A stretch of 34,097 bases of DNA from Chromera velia (Eukaryota > Sar > Chromeraceae). Under the pieces are notes generated by a model that saw nothing but the letters and a program-made list of their open reading frames with translations, searched no databases and had not been told where the DNA came from. The DNA lies in NCBI GenBank assembly GCA_018398765.1, contig JAHBMJ010001201.1, positions 1 through 34,097 on the forward strand. Direction: 5' to 3'. Positions 10,503 to 21,430 of the stretch are shown piece by piece (position 1 is the stretch's first letter; the number at the start of each line of letters is the position of its first letter). The position numbers and the translations under genes are program-made.

Positions 10503-13500
10503 CTGAGACATTTTTCAGACATTCGAAGAAAGGGAAGAAAGAGTCAGCAATGAGGAAGATTGCAAGAGGGACCCTCAGCAGGCCTTGAAAAATACCACAG
10601 ACAGACGGGGATTGCTGGAAGAAAAAAAGAAAACGGAAAAACCCTTCAGAAAAAAGGCAAACGAGCAGAAAAACAGAGAGCTCATCTTTCTTGATTCGTG
10701 ACGATAATGGGACGATTGCAAAGACGGAGCATTCCTCTGAAAAAGAAACGGAAGGCTTTTGTTTTCCAGGCATGTACAAAAAGGGACAGGCACATCTCCA
10801 CGTGCACAGTTTGAGCAGTTACGACTGAACACCTCTCCTCTGAAACAATTCATGAAGCGACGACTTGGACCTGTCCTCGGAGGGGAAAAATGAAAAGGAG
10901 AAAGCAGAAGTTAGGAACAAAGGAAGGAAGGAATGGTTGAAGGAAGGAAAGACAGAGAGAAGAAAAGAAAGTAATGCAGGTAGATGGACAGACAAGCAGA
11001 CCACTGCACAAAAAAAATGACTGACTGCATTGCGTCACCGTCACAGAGACTGCGTTCTCCCCCCCGCACATTTCCGGTCTCCTCTCCCCCCAGAGAAGGG
11101 ACACGACCCCGAATCCCCAAAACCCTCCACCGCTGCCAGACTCCCTCATTTCCAGAGCGCACGGCACCGAACACTCTGCCTCATCCACCTCTGGAGGCAG
11201 GGGTCCGTCTGTACAGAAACAGTTCGAACCATCGAATGTGGCAGAGAGACGGCCCCACCCTTTCTTGTCGCGACACAACCACGCGCACCTATCTCGCGTC
11301 ATCTCGTTATCGCTAGAGGACACCCGACTGAATCGGAGACGGTCATTCAAGGACAGATCAAAGCGGAAGCACCCCACATATTCGCCTGCAGGAAGGAAGG
11401 AAGGAAGCAGGAGCAGTCAACAAGGCATCAGGGAAGGACAGACGGAAGATTTGAGGTTCCACATCCTTCCGAGCAGAAAGAAAGAAGGAAAGAAAGAAAG
11501 AAAGAAAGAAAGAAAGAAGGAAGGAAAGAAAGAAAGAAAGAAAGAAAGGAAGGAAGGAAGGAAGGAAGGAAGGGAAGGAAGGAAGGAAGGAAGGAAGGAG
11601 AGAAAAGAAAGGAAGAAGTGAGAAGAGCCCTTTTTGTTTGCGACAAATACAGCAGCCAGACAAAAAGGCGGAGGAGGGATTACAGGAGGCAAGGAAGGTG
11701 CGAGGACCAAACGTAGTTCAGAGCGGTCGGAGGAGACAAACGAGGAATCAAAAACACGACCGAAACACTCCGCAAAAAAAGTTTGCACCCCTCCTTCCCC
11801 TCAGACAATACTGCTTCACTCACCACACTTGAGCAGGTCCAGATCTGCAGTTTTGGTCTCTCCCTCTTCCCCCTCCCTCTCCTCTGATGCCCAATCTATC
11901 TTCCCCGGTCTCTCATAAGTGACTGGGGGGGGGGACGGGGACGGGGCACGGGTCGTGGTGGTGGTTGTGGTTGTCGTAGTAGTGGTTGTGGTGCTGGTAG
12001 AGGTGGTGGTGGTTGTGGTGTGCACAGCGGGAGCTTCGTATTTCGGGATGGTCGTCGTTGTCGTGACTTTGAAGGTGTGTGGTCGTGGGGGGGCGGTAGT
12101 TGTAGTGCTGGTGGTGGTGGTGGTGGTTTTGCTTGATGTGGTGGTACTTGTTGTAGTAGTGGTAGTAGTAGTAGTGGTGGTAGTGGCAGTAGTGGTAGTC
12201 TTTGTGGTGGTTGTAGTCGTGGTGGTTGTCGGAGGGGGGGTGCGCACAGACGGGGCTTCGTAGCTCGGAATGGTGGTGGTAGTGGTGGTTCTTGGTGTGT
12301 GGACTTGCGTGGTGGTAGACACCTGAGTGGTGGTGGTGGTAGTCGTAGTTGTAGTGATTACTTCTTGGGGTGGCTGCGTCTCTACGTGATGGGATTCACT
12401 GTAGGTTGCAGGGGGGGCAGACCAGGAAGGTGAGGGGTGGGGAGTTCCCCTTGTAAGGTTGCCTGAAGAGGGGAGGGCTGTGGGGAGTGGCGAAGGGGGG
12501 GCAGTGGAGCCGTTGAAATTTTGGAATATTGTTGAGGGTGTCTCGTACTGTCCCCCTGCCTCTGGGGGCGGAGGGAGAGTGGGGACGAGGGGGGATCCTC
12601 CTGGGGGGAGGGGCGTTGAGGTCTTTGCTCGTTGGCCCTCTCTGTCATACACTGCACATGCAGAGAGAGGCGACACAACAGAATCGCAGATCAGCAAACC
12701 AGGGAAAGAGACCCGCACGCATGCACACACACATACAGAGAGAGAGAGGGTATCCGGTAAGATGAAACACACTGTAAGGAGCTAATTGGAGAGTAGGGAA
12801 AAAAGAATTCGTCGGCGGAACAAAGAGAGAAGAGAGGGACACTCACGGCCGAGACAAAAACAAGAGCCGAAGTGCAACAGTTGGAAGGAACAAAAAGAGC
12901 GACAGGCACCTAGGTGAAATGGTTCCGTAACTTCATTTCATTTCATCTTTTCCCCTCCTGAAGTTTCCAGCCTGTGCCCCTCTCTGTTTGTTTGGGGAAG
13001 TACAAAACAACTCACCGTGTTCAGAGATCCGGTATCCCTCCTCCCCCATTGTTGTGTTGTCAGATCCCGGAGGGCCCGTGAGGTTCCCCCCTGGAGACGC
13101 CATCGCCATCGAAGTCCCGTTCCCTGTCGCCACCGTCGCGTTGCCTTCAGTCACATTCGCTGTTGCGTTGGCGGGTGCGTGGTGAGGTGCGGGGCAGCGT
13201 GGGGGTTTGGGACAGTGTCTCTCCTCCGGGGGCGGGTATGGGAATGGAGGGGGAGGCAGAGGGTAGGGGTAGACTGGAGGAGGAGCGAGTCCGGGGGGAG
13301 GTGGAAGAATCGGGTGAGTGCTTTGCGGGGGCAGACCCGGAGGTCCGGGCGGAAAGGGAGGGGGGACTCCGGGAGGCCCAGGGGGGTAGGGCGGTGGTGG
13401 TCCTCCAGGGGGGAAGGGCATTCCAGGTGGGGGGCAGGGGGGCAGACCGCCGTAGGGTGACGGGGGGGGTCCCGGAGGCGTGGGTGGGGGGGTTCCGTTG

Positions 13501-14483
13501 ACGGGGGGTGGGGGGGGAATTGAATGTCCGGGCATTGGAGGTGGAGGAGGAGGTGGTAGAGTAGGCGGGAAAGGAGACGGATGGGTTTTGTTGCCTGTGG
13601 GGTGTGTGGATGGCTCCTTGGGGGCTTTGGTCCCTCCGGAAGGGGGGGCTCCAGTCGTACTGGTGGGGGACAGGGTGCTCGGCATCGGAGTTGGGGCCCC
13701 TGGAGGCGGCGCGCCGTAAGGTGGAGGCATGCCGGGAGCCCCTATAGGGATACACGGATAGGAAGTTCCTCCTGGATATGCAGCGGGTGGGAAGGGACCG
13801 GCTGGGAAGGGGCCAGGGGGCATGGGTGGTTTATAGCCGGGAGTGCCTGGAATGTCGATGGGAGGCTTGCCTCCTGGCTTGGGCAGTTCTGGTTTCTCTG
13901 TGGCTCCTGGGGGCGGAGGGAGGCCCCCTGGTGGTAAGGGAGGAGGAGGGGGGTATCCCATACCAGAGGGTGGAGCGGGGGGACCAGGAACAGGAGGAGG
14001 GACAGCAGGCGGAGGTGCCATAGGGGGTGGCAGAGGGTTCTTCGGTGGCGGAAGGGGTGGGGGAGGTGGAGGGGAGGGTGGTGTTGGTGCCTGCAGCACA
14101 AAAGGAACAGCCAAACATCCACTACAGGCGGCACAGAGCCCCTAGGACTGGTTTGAGACAGGGAAAGCTTCTGGTCGAGAGCTCAAGAGAGAAAGAGGGA
14201 GAGAGGTAGACCGTTGCAACATCCAAACTATTCACTGCCGTCTCGTTCGTCCATCTGACTTACTGACCATGTGGCTATCCATCTGGATCTCTGCCTTGTC
14301 CTCCTTCACATCTGATTCTTCACTCAGAAGGCGTGCATCAACAAAACCGCTTTCTTGCGCTCCCTTCAAACCCTCTCCGAGCGCAGATCTCGACAACACA
14401 GAAGACGCCCTGACCTCATTCCACCTTACAACACAAAATAGAAATGCGAGAAACAAGGTGGAAAAGGGGGCTGAAAACAACAT
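9493..14483 (-). CDS. Secreted proline-rich, Thr-rich mucin-like WSC-domain protein (5 exons)
   Basis: Exon model (minus strand): 14483-14268, 14090-13016, 12651-11824, 11385-11026, 10502-9493, about 1162 aa, stop TAG. Reading phase is conserved at every junction. Exon 1 encodes a clear signal peptide (MLFSAPFSTLFLAFLFCVV). Exon 2 is extensin-like, Pro/Gly-rich, with N-glycosylation sites (NATANVTEGNATVATGNGT) at its end. Exon 3 is Thr-rich. Exon 4 holds a WSC domain. Exon 5 is Thr-rich again. A spacer resembling PAFEPPK-x-V-x-T punctuates the Thr tracts in exon 5 and appears as YEAP-(S/A)-V in exon 3. WSC domains bind polysaccharide in fungal wall sensors, and long Thr runs are usually O-glycosylated, so a cell-wall or surface glycoprotein is likely. 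No C-terminal membrane anchor is visible. Junctions 2-3 and 3-4 are strong. The exon 1-2 and especially 4-5 junctions are less certain: 11039 joined to 10614 also keeps frame and gives about 1195 aa. Confidence 0.7.
11026..11385 (-). other. Exon 4 of the WSC gene: WSC domain
   Basis: The acceptor is strong (pyrimidine-rich CTTCCTTCCTTCCTGCAG) and in phase 1. The exon starts EYVGCF, the canonical WSC beginning, and continues with MTRDRCAWLC, GSNCFC and AECSVPCA, giving seven Cys in WSC spacing (domain about 11380-11156). The 3' boundary is uncertain: the donor may be A|GTCAGT at 11026 or ACG|GTGACG at 11039. Confidence 0.75.
11470..11605. repeat. (GAAA/GAAG)n microsatellite
   Basis: Lies just inside exon 4 of the WSC gene on the opposite sense, within the intron between exons 3 and 4 (11386-11823). 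Confidence 0.85.
11824..12651 (-). other. Exon 3 of the WSC gene: Thr-rich mucin-like segment
   Basis: The acceptor GTGCAG and donor G|GTGAGT both leave phase 1. A Pro/Ser-rich start leads into three poly-Thr blocks separated by IPSYEAPSVRTP and IPKYEAPAVHT. It ends in an acidic tail (EEREGEEGE) just before the WSC exon. Confidence 0.75.
13016..14090 (-). other. Exon 2 of the WSC gene: proline-rich, extensin-like
   Basis: About 358 codons, dominated by PPP, PGPP and GYPPPP-type repeats. They are followed by a short stretch with five N-x-(S/T) sequons and then the donor G|GTGAGT at 13016/13015. The opposite strand is also open here, but only as Gly-rich low complexity. Confidence 0.7.
14268..14483 (-). 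other. Exon 1 of the WSC gene: signal peptide
   Basis: Seventy-two codons, with a hydrophobic core at residues 7-19 after MLFSAP, followed by a charged region. I place the donor at ATG|GTCAGT because it gives phase 0, matching the acceptor TGCTGCAG at 14098-14091. A better-looking GTAAGT four bases later gives phase 1 and finds no matching acceptor for the Pro-rich frame. Confidence 0.6.
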
Positions 14484-14868
14484 TGCCGCTCAACAAAAGT
14501 CCAAAAACCAATTCCACCAATGCTATGCAATCACGTGACAAAAGAGACAACCACGTAGAATCTGCCAGCTGAGGGCTGTCCCTTTCCTCTGCTTCTCACG
14601 ATCCGTTGCTCAAGCACAAGTAGGATACGCCACCGCTTTCACAGTCTTATTAAATTAGCCCCAACCATCGTCTGTGCCAAAATAAGACGTTCCCGTCATT
14701 CATCAAGGAAAAGCTTTTGGGGCTGCACGTACTCAATCATCAGTTCGGAATCTAGACTTAATTTGCGCCACTGCCGCTACAAAGCAGCCCAGCGAAGGAG
14801 CCAACGTCGAAGATCTTTGAAGTGATCATGCAACCATGATCGATCAGTCTGCATATGATCTGCATATG
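14484..14868. other. Intergenic, upstream of the WSC gene
   Basis: It should contain the promoter of the minus-strand WSC gene. I see no recognisable element. The last 40 bases, next to the palindrome, contain repeated GATC and GCATATG motifs. Confidence 0.5.
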
Positions 14869-17800
14869 TGCCGTGGCCCCCGGCCATGGTATCTGTTAAG
14901 GCCCTTAGCCGCACCTATGGAAAAAAAAAAGTCGAATTACCAATAAATCGGGTTACATTTGCCTTTCGGGACCCGCGCTTTCCGGCAACTCTACAGCGCG
15001 TGCATGGCGAACATGCGTCTGACCTTGATGTATCGGTACATATATATGCAAAAACACACATGGAGGGGAATTGTACGTAGATTCGATCATCTGTGTAGTT
15101 TTCAAGGAAGGCGATAAAGCATACCGTCTAAGTGAAGCTGTTCTGAATTGCTCCGTTGTTTGACTATGCTACTAAACTTAGTGGTAAGTTAAGACATGCC
15201 GCCTTACAGAGTCAGGAGTAAGCCGCACCACAACTGAGTACGCTTGACAAAGAGGAAAAACGGATAATTTGATCTGCAGGAACCTCTTTTTGCCCATCTT
15301 CTTTCTCTCTACTTGGCCCTTCTTATCGTTCTTTAGCACCTGGTTTCTCGACTTCCTTTTACCTCCACTTGAGGATTTGGGACACAAAATACTGTCTATA
15401 TATAGTGTGTGTCACTGTGGATGCTGTAGTATTCGCTTTGAAATCTTGTGGAAAGGCTCACCACATATGGGTCCAGCGCTTAGTGAGTTCAAGAGGGAGA
15501 GATGTGAACAGAAGCCGTTTGGGCCTGTGGATAAAGCTAGGTAAGCAAGTGTGTAAACAGAAGCCGTTTGGGCGTGTGGGTAAATGTTTAGGCGTGCAGA
15601 TACATGGAGAAAAAGGGACATGGAAAAGAAGTGTGTGCAGTAACAGAATCCGCTTAGGCCTGCAGGTGGATGAATGAAGAGAGACGGAGAGAGCGAGTAT
15701 GTTTATGAGTATGTATGAGTTTGTGAACAGAAGCTGTTTGAACGTGACGGAGAGAGCGAGCGTGTTTCTGAGTATGTATGAGTCTGTGAACAGAAGCCGT
15801 TTGGGCGTGCGGGCGAGACAAGGAGAACAAGTGTGTAAACAGAAGCCGCTTAAGCCCATGGATGAATGAAGAGAGATCAATTGTGTGTCATTAAAGAAAA
15901 GCCGCTTGGGCCGCTGGTTAGGCCTGTGGATGAATGAAGAGAGATCAAGTGTATGAACAGAAACATACAGAAGCCGCTTGGGCCTATGGATGAGTGAAGA
16001 GAGACAAGGAGAACGAGTGTGTGAACAGAAGCCGTTTGGGTGTGTGGGTGAATGAAGGATAATGAAGGGAGACAAAGAGATACAAGGAGAGCGAGTGTAT
16101 GAACAGAAGCCGCTTGGGCGTGTAGGTGAATGAAGGGAGACAAGGAGATACAAGGAGAGTGTGTGAACAGAAGCCGCTTGGACATGTGGGTGAATGAAGG
16201 GAGATAAGGAGATACAAGGAGAACGAGTGTATGAACAGAAGCCGGTTGGGCGTGCGGGCGAAGAAAAAGAGACAAGGAGAACGAGTGTATGAACAGAAGC
16301 TAGGAACAGGAGTCGTTTGGGCCTGTGGACTAGCCCGTGGATGAATGAAGAGGGATCAATTGTGTGTCATTAAACAAAAGCCGCTCGGGCCTATGGCTAG
16401 GCCTGTGGATGAATGAAGAGATATCAAGTGCGTGAACAGAAGCCGCTTAGGCTTGCTGATAAATTAAGAGAGACAGGGAGAGTGGGTGTGTAAACAGAAG
16501 CTGTTTGGGCATGTGGGTGAATGAAAAGAGACAAAGAGATACAAGGAGAGCGAATGTGACACTGTGAACAGAAGCCGCTTGGGTCTCATGCAGTAATTTA
16601 ATAAAATCAATGAAGAATAATGAAGAGAGACATGGAGAGTGAGTGTGTAAACAGAAGCCGTTTGGGGCGTTACGACAGTGTGGGTGCATGAACACAGACA
16701 GGGAAAGCAAGTATCTGAACCGGTGTGAACAAGCTAGGCAAACAGGAGCCGGTTGGGCGTGTGGGTGAATGAAGAGGGACAAGGACTCGCACAAGCATGT
16801 CAGCAGAAGATATTTGCATGGACGTATGGGTACTTGAATGAATAGAGACAGCTTATCACTAAGAGAGAATGAGACTCAGTGTGAAAAGAACTTCAAGCCG
16901 CTAGGGCCTGTGGGTAAATAGAAATAAATGAAGAGAGACAGCGAGAGCAAGTGTGTGAATAAAAGCCGTTCGGGCATGTGGATGTGAGAGTGTTAATGGA
17001 AGCCGTTAACTTTGGGTATGTGGATGAGTGATCGAAGAGAAACAGGGAAAATGAAGGAGTAAGTGAGTAAGCAAGTGAGACAGTGAGTGAGTGAATTAGT
17101 GAGGAAAGCAAGAATGACTCAGTGAGTCAGTGACTAAGTGTGTTGGTGAGTGAGTAAGTGAGCACAATCAACTACAGCAACTAATATAACAAGCGCAGCA
17201 AGCGTACAGTTTGGGACTTGTCTAATGTTGTGTTCAAACATTTTATAGACTAGCTCATAGTCTCAGTCACAGCTAGATGATTTAAAAGAGTAAGTTGATA
17301 CTAGTATTAGTAATAGAAGGCGTATATAATGTTTAGCTACTACATATGCTACTATGCTACTTCTAGAATGGCGAAAATATAAATAAAAGTAAATGAAAGA
17401 AACATGTGTGTCTGTATGTAAAAGACTTACATATTGACTCCGTAAATAAAAAATAAAAATGTAAGTAGATTTAAGTGGGGAGCATTGTGATTTTTTTTTT
17501 TATAAGCAAAAATAAGTTGTTAAAGATTTATCAGTAATGTATTGCTACGGTTACAATTTCATTTTCTCTTTCATGTTTATTCACGTTAACACCATGTGTT
17601 AGCAAAGTCCTTGTACGTCATTAATTTTCTTATGAGCAAACGTATTTAATAGTAGAGCTCTTCTTATTTCTTCTTCTCAACGGTCTTGAAGCCCGTCCAG
17701 CCGTCTCCGGCCCTCTATGGCATTTACAGATACCGCGGCTACGTTTTTGTGTAGCCAACAACCGTGATTGAGGGTTTTGTCATGCACTATATATTAATAT

Positions 17801-17908
17801 GGGAAGGGGAACCTGTTGCATGCATGTACTACGATCATGGACACACCTCTCAGTGCTCTCACCCTATATCTCACCCCTGGGGGCCACGGCATGTCCCGTA
17901 GGGACATT
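14869..17908. repeat. Palindrome, left arm
   Basis: Inverted copy of 17945-20977. It lacks the nested insertion seen at 19149 in the other arm and is the more diverged of the three unit copies in the window. Confidence 0.85.
15490..17030. repeat. Degenerate minisatellite in the left arm
   Basis: About two dozen units of roughly 50-80 bp built around GAACAGAAGCCG-(C/T)-TTGGGC, then GTGGATGAATGAAGAGAGACA. The open frames across it are translations of this unit. Confidence 0.85.
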
Positions 17909-18839
17909 GTAATCTGCATATGTCTGCATGCATGCATGAATTGTAATGTCCCTACGGGACATGCCGTGGCCCCCAGGGGTGAGATAGGGTGAGAGCACTG
18001 AGAGGTACATCCATGATTGTGGTACATGCATGCAACAGGTTCCCCTTCCCATATTAATATATGGTGCATGACAAAACCCTCAATCACGGTTGTTGGCTGC
18101 GCAAAGGCATAGCCGCGGTATCTGTAAATGCCGTAGAGGGCCGGAGACGGCTGGACGGGCTTCAAGACGGTTGAGAAAAAGAAATAAGAAGAGCTCTGCT
18201 ATTAGATACATTTGCTAATAAGAAAATTAATGACGTACAAGGACTTCGCTAACACGTGGTGTTAACGTGAATAAACATGAAAGAAAAAATGAAATTGTAA
18301 CCGCAGCAATACATTACTGATAAATCTTTAACAACTTATTTTTGCTTATTAAAAAAAAAATCACAGTGCTCCCCACTTAAATCTACTTACATTTTTATTT
18401 TTTATTTACGAAGTCAATATATAAGTCTTTTATATACAAACACACATGCTGTAATGTTTCTTTCATTTACTTTCATTTATATTTTGGCCATTCTAGTAGT
18501 AGCATAGTAGCATATGTAGTAGCCAAACATTATATACGCCTTCTATTATCAACTTGCTCTTTTAAATCATCTACCTGTGACTAAGACTGTGAGTTAGTCT
18601 ATAAAATGTTTGAACACAACGTTATACAAGTCCCAAACTATACGCTTGCTACGCTTGTTGTATTAGTTGTTGTGGTTGGTTGTGCTTATTTACTCACTCA
18701 CCAACACACTTAGTCACTGACTCACTGAGTTATTCTTGCTTTCCTCACTAATTCACTCACTCACTGTCTCACTTGCTCACTCACTTACTCCCTCATTTTC
18801 CCTGTCTCTCTTCGATCACTCACCCATATGCCCACAGTT

Positions 18840-20350
18840 AACGGCTTTCATTAACACTCTCACATCCACACACCCGAACGGCTTTTGTTCACACACTTGC
18901 TCTCTCTGTTTCTCTTCGTTTATTTTTATTTCAGGCCCTAGCGGCTTAAAGTTTTGTTTACACACTGAGTCTCATTCTCCCTTAGTAACAGGCTGTCTCT
19001 ATTCATTCAGGCACCCACACGCCCATATAAATATCTTCTGCTGACATGCTGGTGTGAGTCCTTGTCCCTCTTCATTCACCCATACACCCAACCGGCTCTT
19101 CTTTACCTAGCTTGTTCACACCGGTTCACACACTTACTTTCCCTGTCTATGATGATTTAGGTTTTTGTTATGCATGCCGCATCCCCATATATGAGGGGCG
19201 GACTAGGGGGCGGATCTAGCCTAGTCTGTTAAAAGGTTCCGGTTCATCCCATCTGTTCTGAATTCAGGAACACTGCTCATTGATCACTTTTACTGTGATT
19301 TATTTCTTAAGCGGCCTTGTCTGTGTTTATGCACCTACACCGTCATGATGTCCTAAACGGCTTCTGTTTACATATTTGCTCTCCATGTCTCTCTTTATTA
19401 TTCTTCATTGATTCACTGCATGAGGCCTAAGCGGCTTCTGTTCACACATTCGCTCTCCTTGTATCTCTTTGTCTCTCTTCATTTACCCACACGTTCAAAC
19501 GGCTTCTGTTCACATACTTACTCTCCCTGTCTTTCTTAATTCATCAGCAGGCCTAAGTGGCTTCTGTTTACGCACTTGATATCTGTTCATTCATCCATAG
19601 GCCTAGCGAAGCCTAACCATAGGCCCGAGCGGCTTTTATTCAATGACACACAATTGATCCCTCTTCATTCATCCACGGGCCCAAACGGCTCCTGTTCCTA
19701 GCTTCTGTTCACATACTCATTCTCTTTGTCTCTCTTTCTTCGCCCGCATACCCAACCGGCTTCTATTCACACACTCCCTTCATTCACCCACACGCCCAAG
19801 CAGCTTCTGTTCACACACTCGCTCTCTTTGTATCTCCTTGTCCCCCTTCATTCACTCACACGCCCAAGCGGCTTCTGTTCATACACTCGTTCTCCCTGTC
19901 TCCCTTCACTCATCCATAGGCCCAAGCGGCTTCTGTATGTTTCTGTTTACATACTTGATCTCTTTTCATTCATCCACAGGCCTAATCAGCGGCCCAAGCG
20001 GCTTTTCTTCAATGATACACAATTGATCTCTCTTCATTTATCTATGGGCCTAAGCAGCTTCTGTTGTGTGACTCGTTCTCCTTATCTCACCCGCACGCCC
20101 AAACGGCTTCTATTTACAAACTTATACATACTCATAAACACGCTCATTTTCTCCGTCTCTCTTCATTCATCCAGTTGCAGGCCTAAGCGGATTCTGTTAC
20201 TGCACATACTTCCTTTCCATGCTTCTCTTTCTCCATGCACCTGCACGCCCAAACATTTACTCACACGCCCAAACGGCTTCTGTTCATACACTTGCTTACC
20301 TAGCTTTATCTACAGGCCTAAACAGCTTTTGTTCACATCTCTCCCTCTTG
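18840..20350. repeat. Degenerate minisatellite in the right arm
   Basis: Reverse complement of the left-arm minisatellite, with recurring GCCCAA-x-CGGCTTCTGTTCACA units. Unit number and order differ slightly between the arms. Confidence 0.85.
19149..19322. mobile_element. 174-bp nested insertion with TGTCT target duplication
   Basis: The left arm is uninterrupted here, which defines an insertion of 174 bp including a second copy of TGTCT (19144-19148 and 19318-19322). The insert has no clear inverted repeats or coding capacity. A TAGCCTAGTCTG box and GGTTCATCCC faintly resemble RNA polymerase III A and B boxes, but the spacing is too short to call a SINE. A solo LTR is also possible. Confidence 0.65.
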
Positions 20351-20977
20351 AACTCACCAAGCGCTAGACCCATATACGGTAAGCCTCTCTACAATATTTC
20401 AAAGCGAATACTACAGCGACACACACTATATATAGACAGTATTTTGCATCCCAAATCCGTAAGTGGGGGTAGAAGGAAGTCGAGAAACCAGGTGCTGATC
20501 GAAGAACGGCAAGAGGGGCCAAGTAGAGAGAAAGAAGACGGGCAAAAAGAGGTTCCTGCAGATTAAATTAACCGTTTTTCCTCTTTGTTAAGCGCACTCA
20601 GTCGTAGTGTGGCTTACTTCTGACTCTGTAAAGCAGCATGTCTTAACTTGCCAGTGAGCTTAGTAGTATAGTCAAACAACGGAGCAATTCAGAACAGCTT
20701 CACTTAGATGGTGTGCTTTATCACCTTCCTTGAAAACTATACAGATGATCGAATCTACGTACAATTCGCCTCCATGTGTGTTTTTGCATATGTATATATG
20801 TACCGATACATCAAGGTTAGATAAAAGGTGCATGTTCGCCATGCACGCGCTGTAGAGTTGCCGGAAAGCGCGGGTCCCGAAAGGTAAATGTAACCCGATT
20901 TATTGGTAATTCGACTTTTTTTTTTCCATAGGTGCGGCTGAGGGCCTTAACAGATACCATGGCCGGGGGCCACGGCA

Positions 20978-21430
20978 TCATGCATGCAATATCATGCATG
21001 CATGCATGCACGACTGCATGAAACCATGCATGCGTGCAGTGCATGCATGTGAGACGGCGCGCGCGCCTTCAAAGATTCCTGTGCACGATCGACAGTCGGT
21101 TGGTGCGCGACGCGCAAACTCGGGCTTCATCCCATCTGTTCTCTCTCTCTTCCATCAGATCTCCTCCAGATATCGACACTGCGCGAATGGTGGTGAGTAG
21201 CAAAGGACTCTCGAGATCTGCTTCTTATTCGAGAACCTTTTCTGTGATCTTGAGGGGCCATCCGCAGCTTCGATCGCTGCAGTTGCTTTTCTGATTTTGT
21301 GTGTGCACAGAGACGGATCGACGTACGAGTAGACAAAGAGACGATGCGCGTGTGAGTCGATCTCGAGTAGGAAAACCGTGCTTGGTGTCTGGCGCTGAAA
21401 AGAATTTAAGAGAGGGGCGCAGCTTTCCGT
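20978..21430. promoter_or_regulatory. Upstream region of the FtsH-like gene with clustered GCATGC motifs
   Basis: Between the palindrome and the FtsH start codon. The first 80 bases carry many overlapping TGCATGCA/GCATGC motifs, then a GCGCGCGC patch at about 21057-21067. The rest must hold the promoter and 5' UTR. No TATA box or other defined site is evident, so the regulatory role is inferred from position only. Confidence 0.35.

Larger units (their letters stand above)
14869..20977. mobile_element. 6.1-kb giant palindrome: two inverted ~3-kb repeat units
   Basis: The left arm (14869-17908) and right arm (17945-20977) are inverted copies around a 36-bp spacer containing GCATGCATGCATG. Each unit has an outer end TGCCGTGGCCCCCGGCC and an inner end in which TGCCGTGGCCCCCAGG recurs in inverted orientation, so each arm carries its own inverted termini of about 13-15 bp. 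The inner end is capped by a small hairpin, GTCCC-TAC-GGGAC. From the outside in, an arm has about 600 bp of unique sequence, a 1.5-kb minisatellite and about 900 bp of AT-rich unique sequence. The arms differ by many substitutions and indels. No transposase is present. It could be two head-to-head insertions of a non-autonomous element or an old inverted duplication. Confidence 0.85.
17945..20977. repeat. Palindrome, right arm
   Basis: Inverted copy of the left arm and, in its inner 0.7 kb, very close to the third copy at 33378-34097. It ends CCGGGGGCCACGGCA. Confidence 0.85.

Noticed and set aside
9569..10588. Plus-strand poly-Val frame
   Set aside because: It is the antisense of the Thr-rich exon. 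GTG/GTT codons arise from the complement of Thr codons.
9493..10779. Thr-rich exon as a separate single-exon gene
   Set aside because: Its upstream part looks like intron (pyrimidine tract, strong acceptors). Its FEPPK-type linkers also resemble those in exon 3, so I joined it to the WSC gene with moderate confidence.
13163..14145. Plus-strand Gly-rich frames
   Set aside because: Antisense shadow of the Pro-rich exon, which has the signal-peptide exon and matching splice phases on the minus strand.
14258..14264. GTAAGT as the donor of WSC exon 1
   Set aside because: It matches consensus best but leaves phase 1, and none of the acceptors before the Pro-rich frame fits phase 1. GTCAGT four bases earlier gives the needed phase 0.
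14868..15080. A 70-aa frame conserved in both palindrome arms (mirror at 20817-21044)
   Set aside because: Conservation is at DNA level because the arms are duplicates. The two frames diverge after about 50 codons, and there is no known domain.
15458..16794. Long minus-strand frames rich in Ser, Leu, His and Pro (up to 231 aa), and their mirror at 19726-20566
   Set aside because: They are translations of the minisatellite unit in each arm. The same peptide recurs with unit periodicity and no domain.
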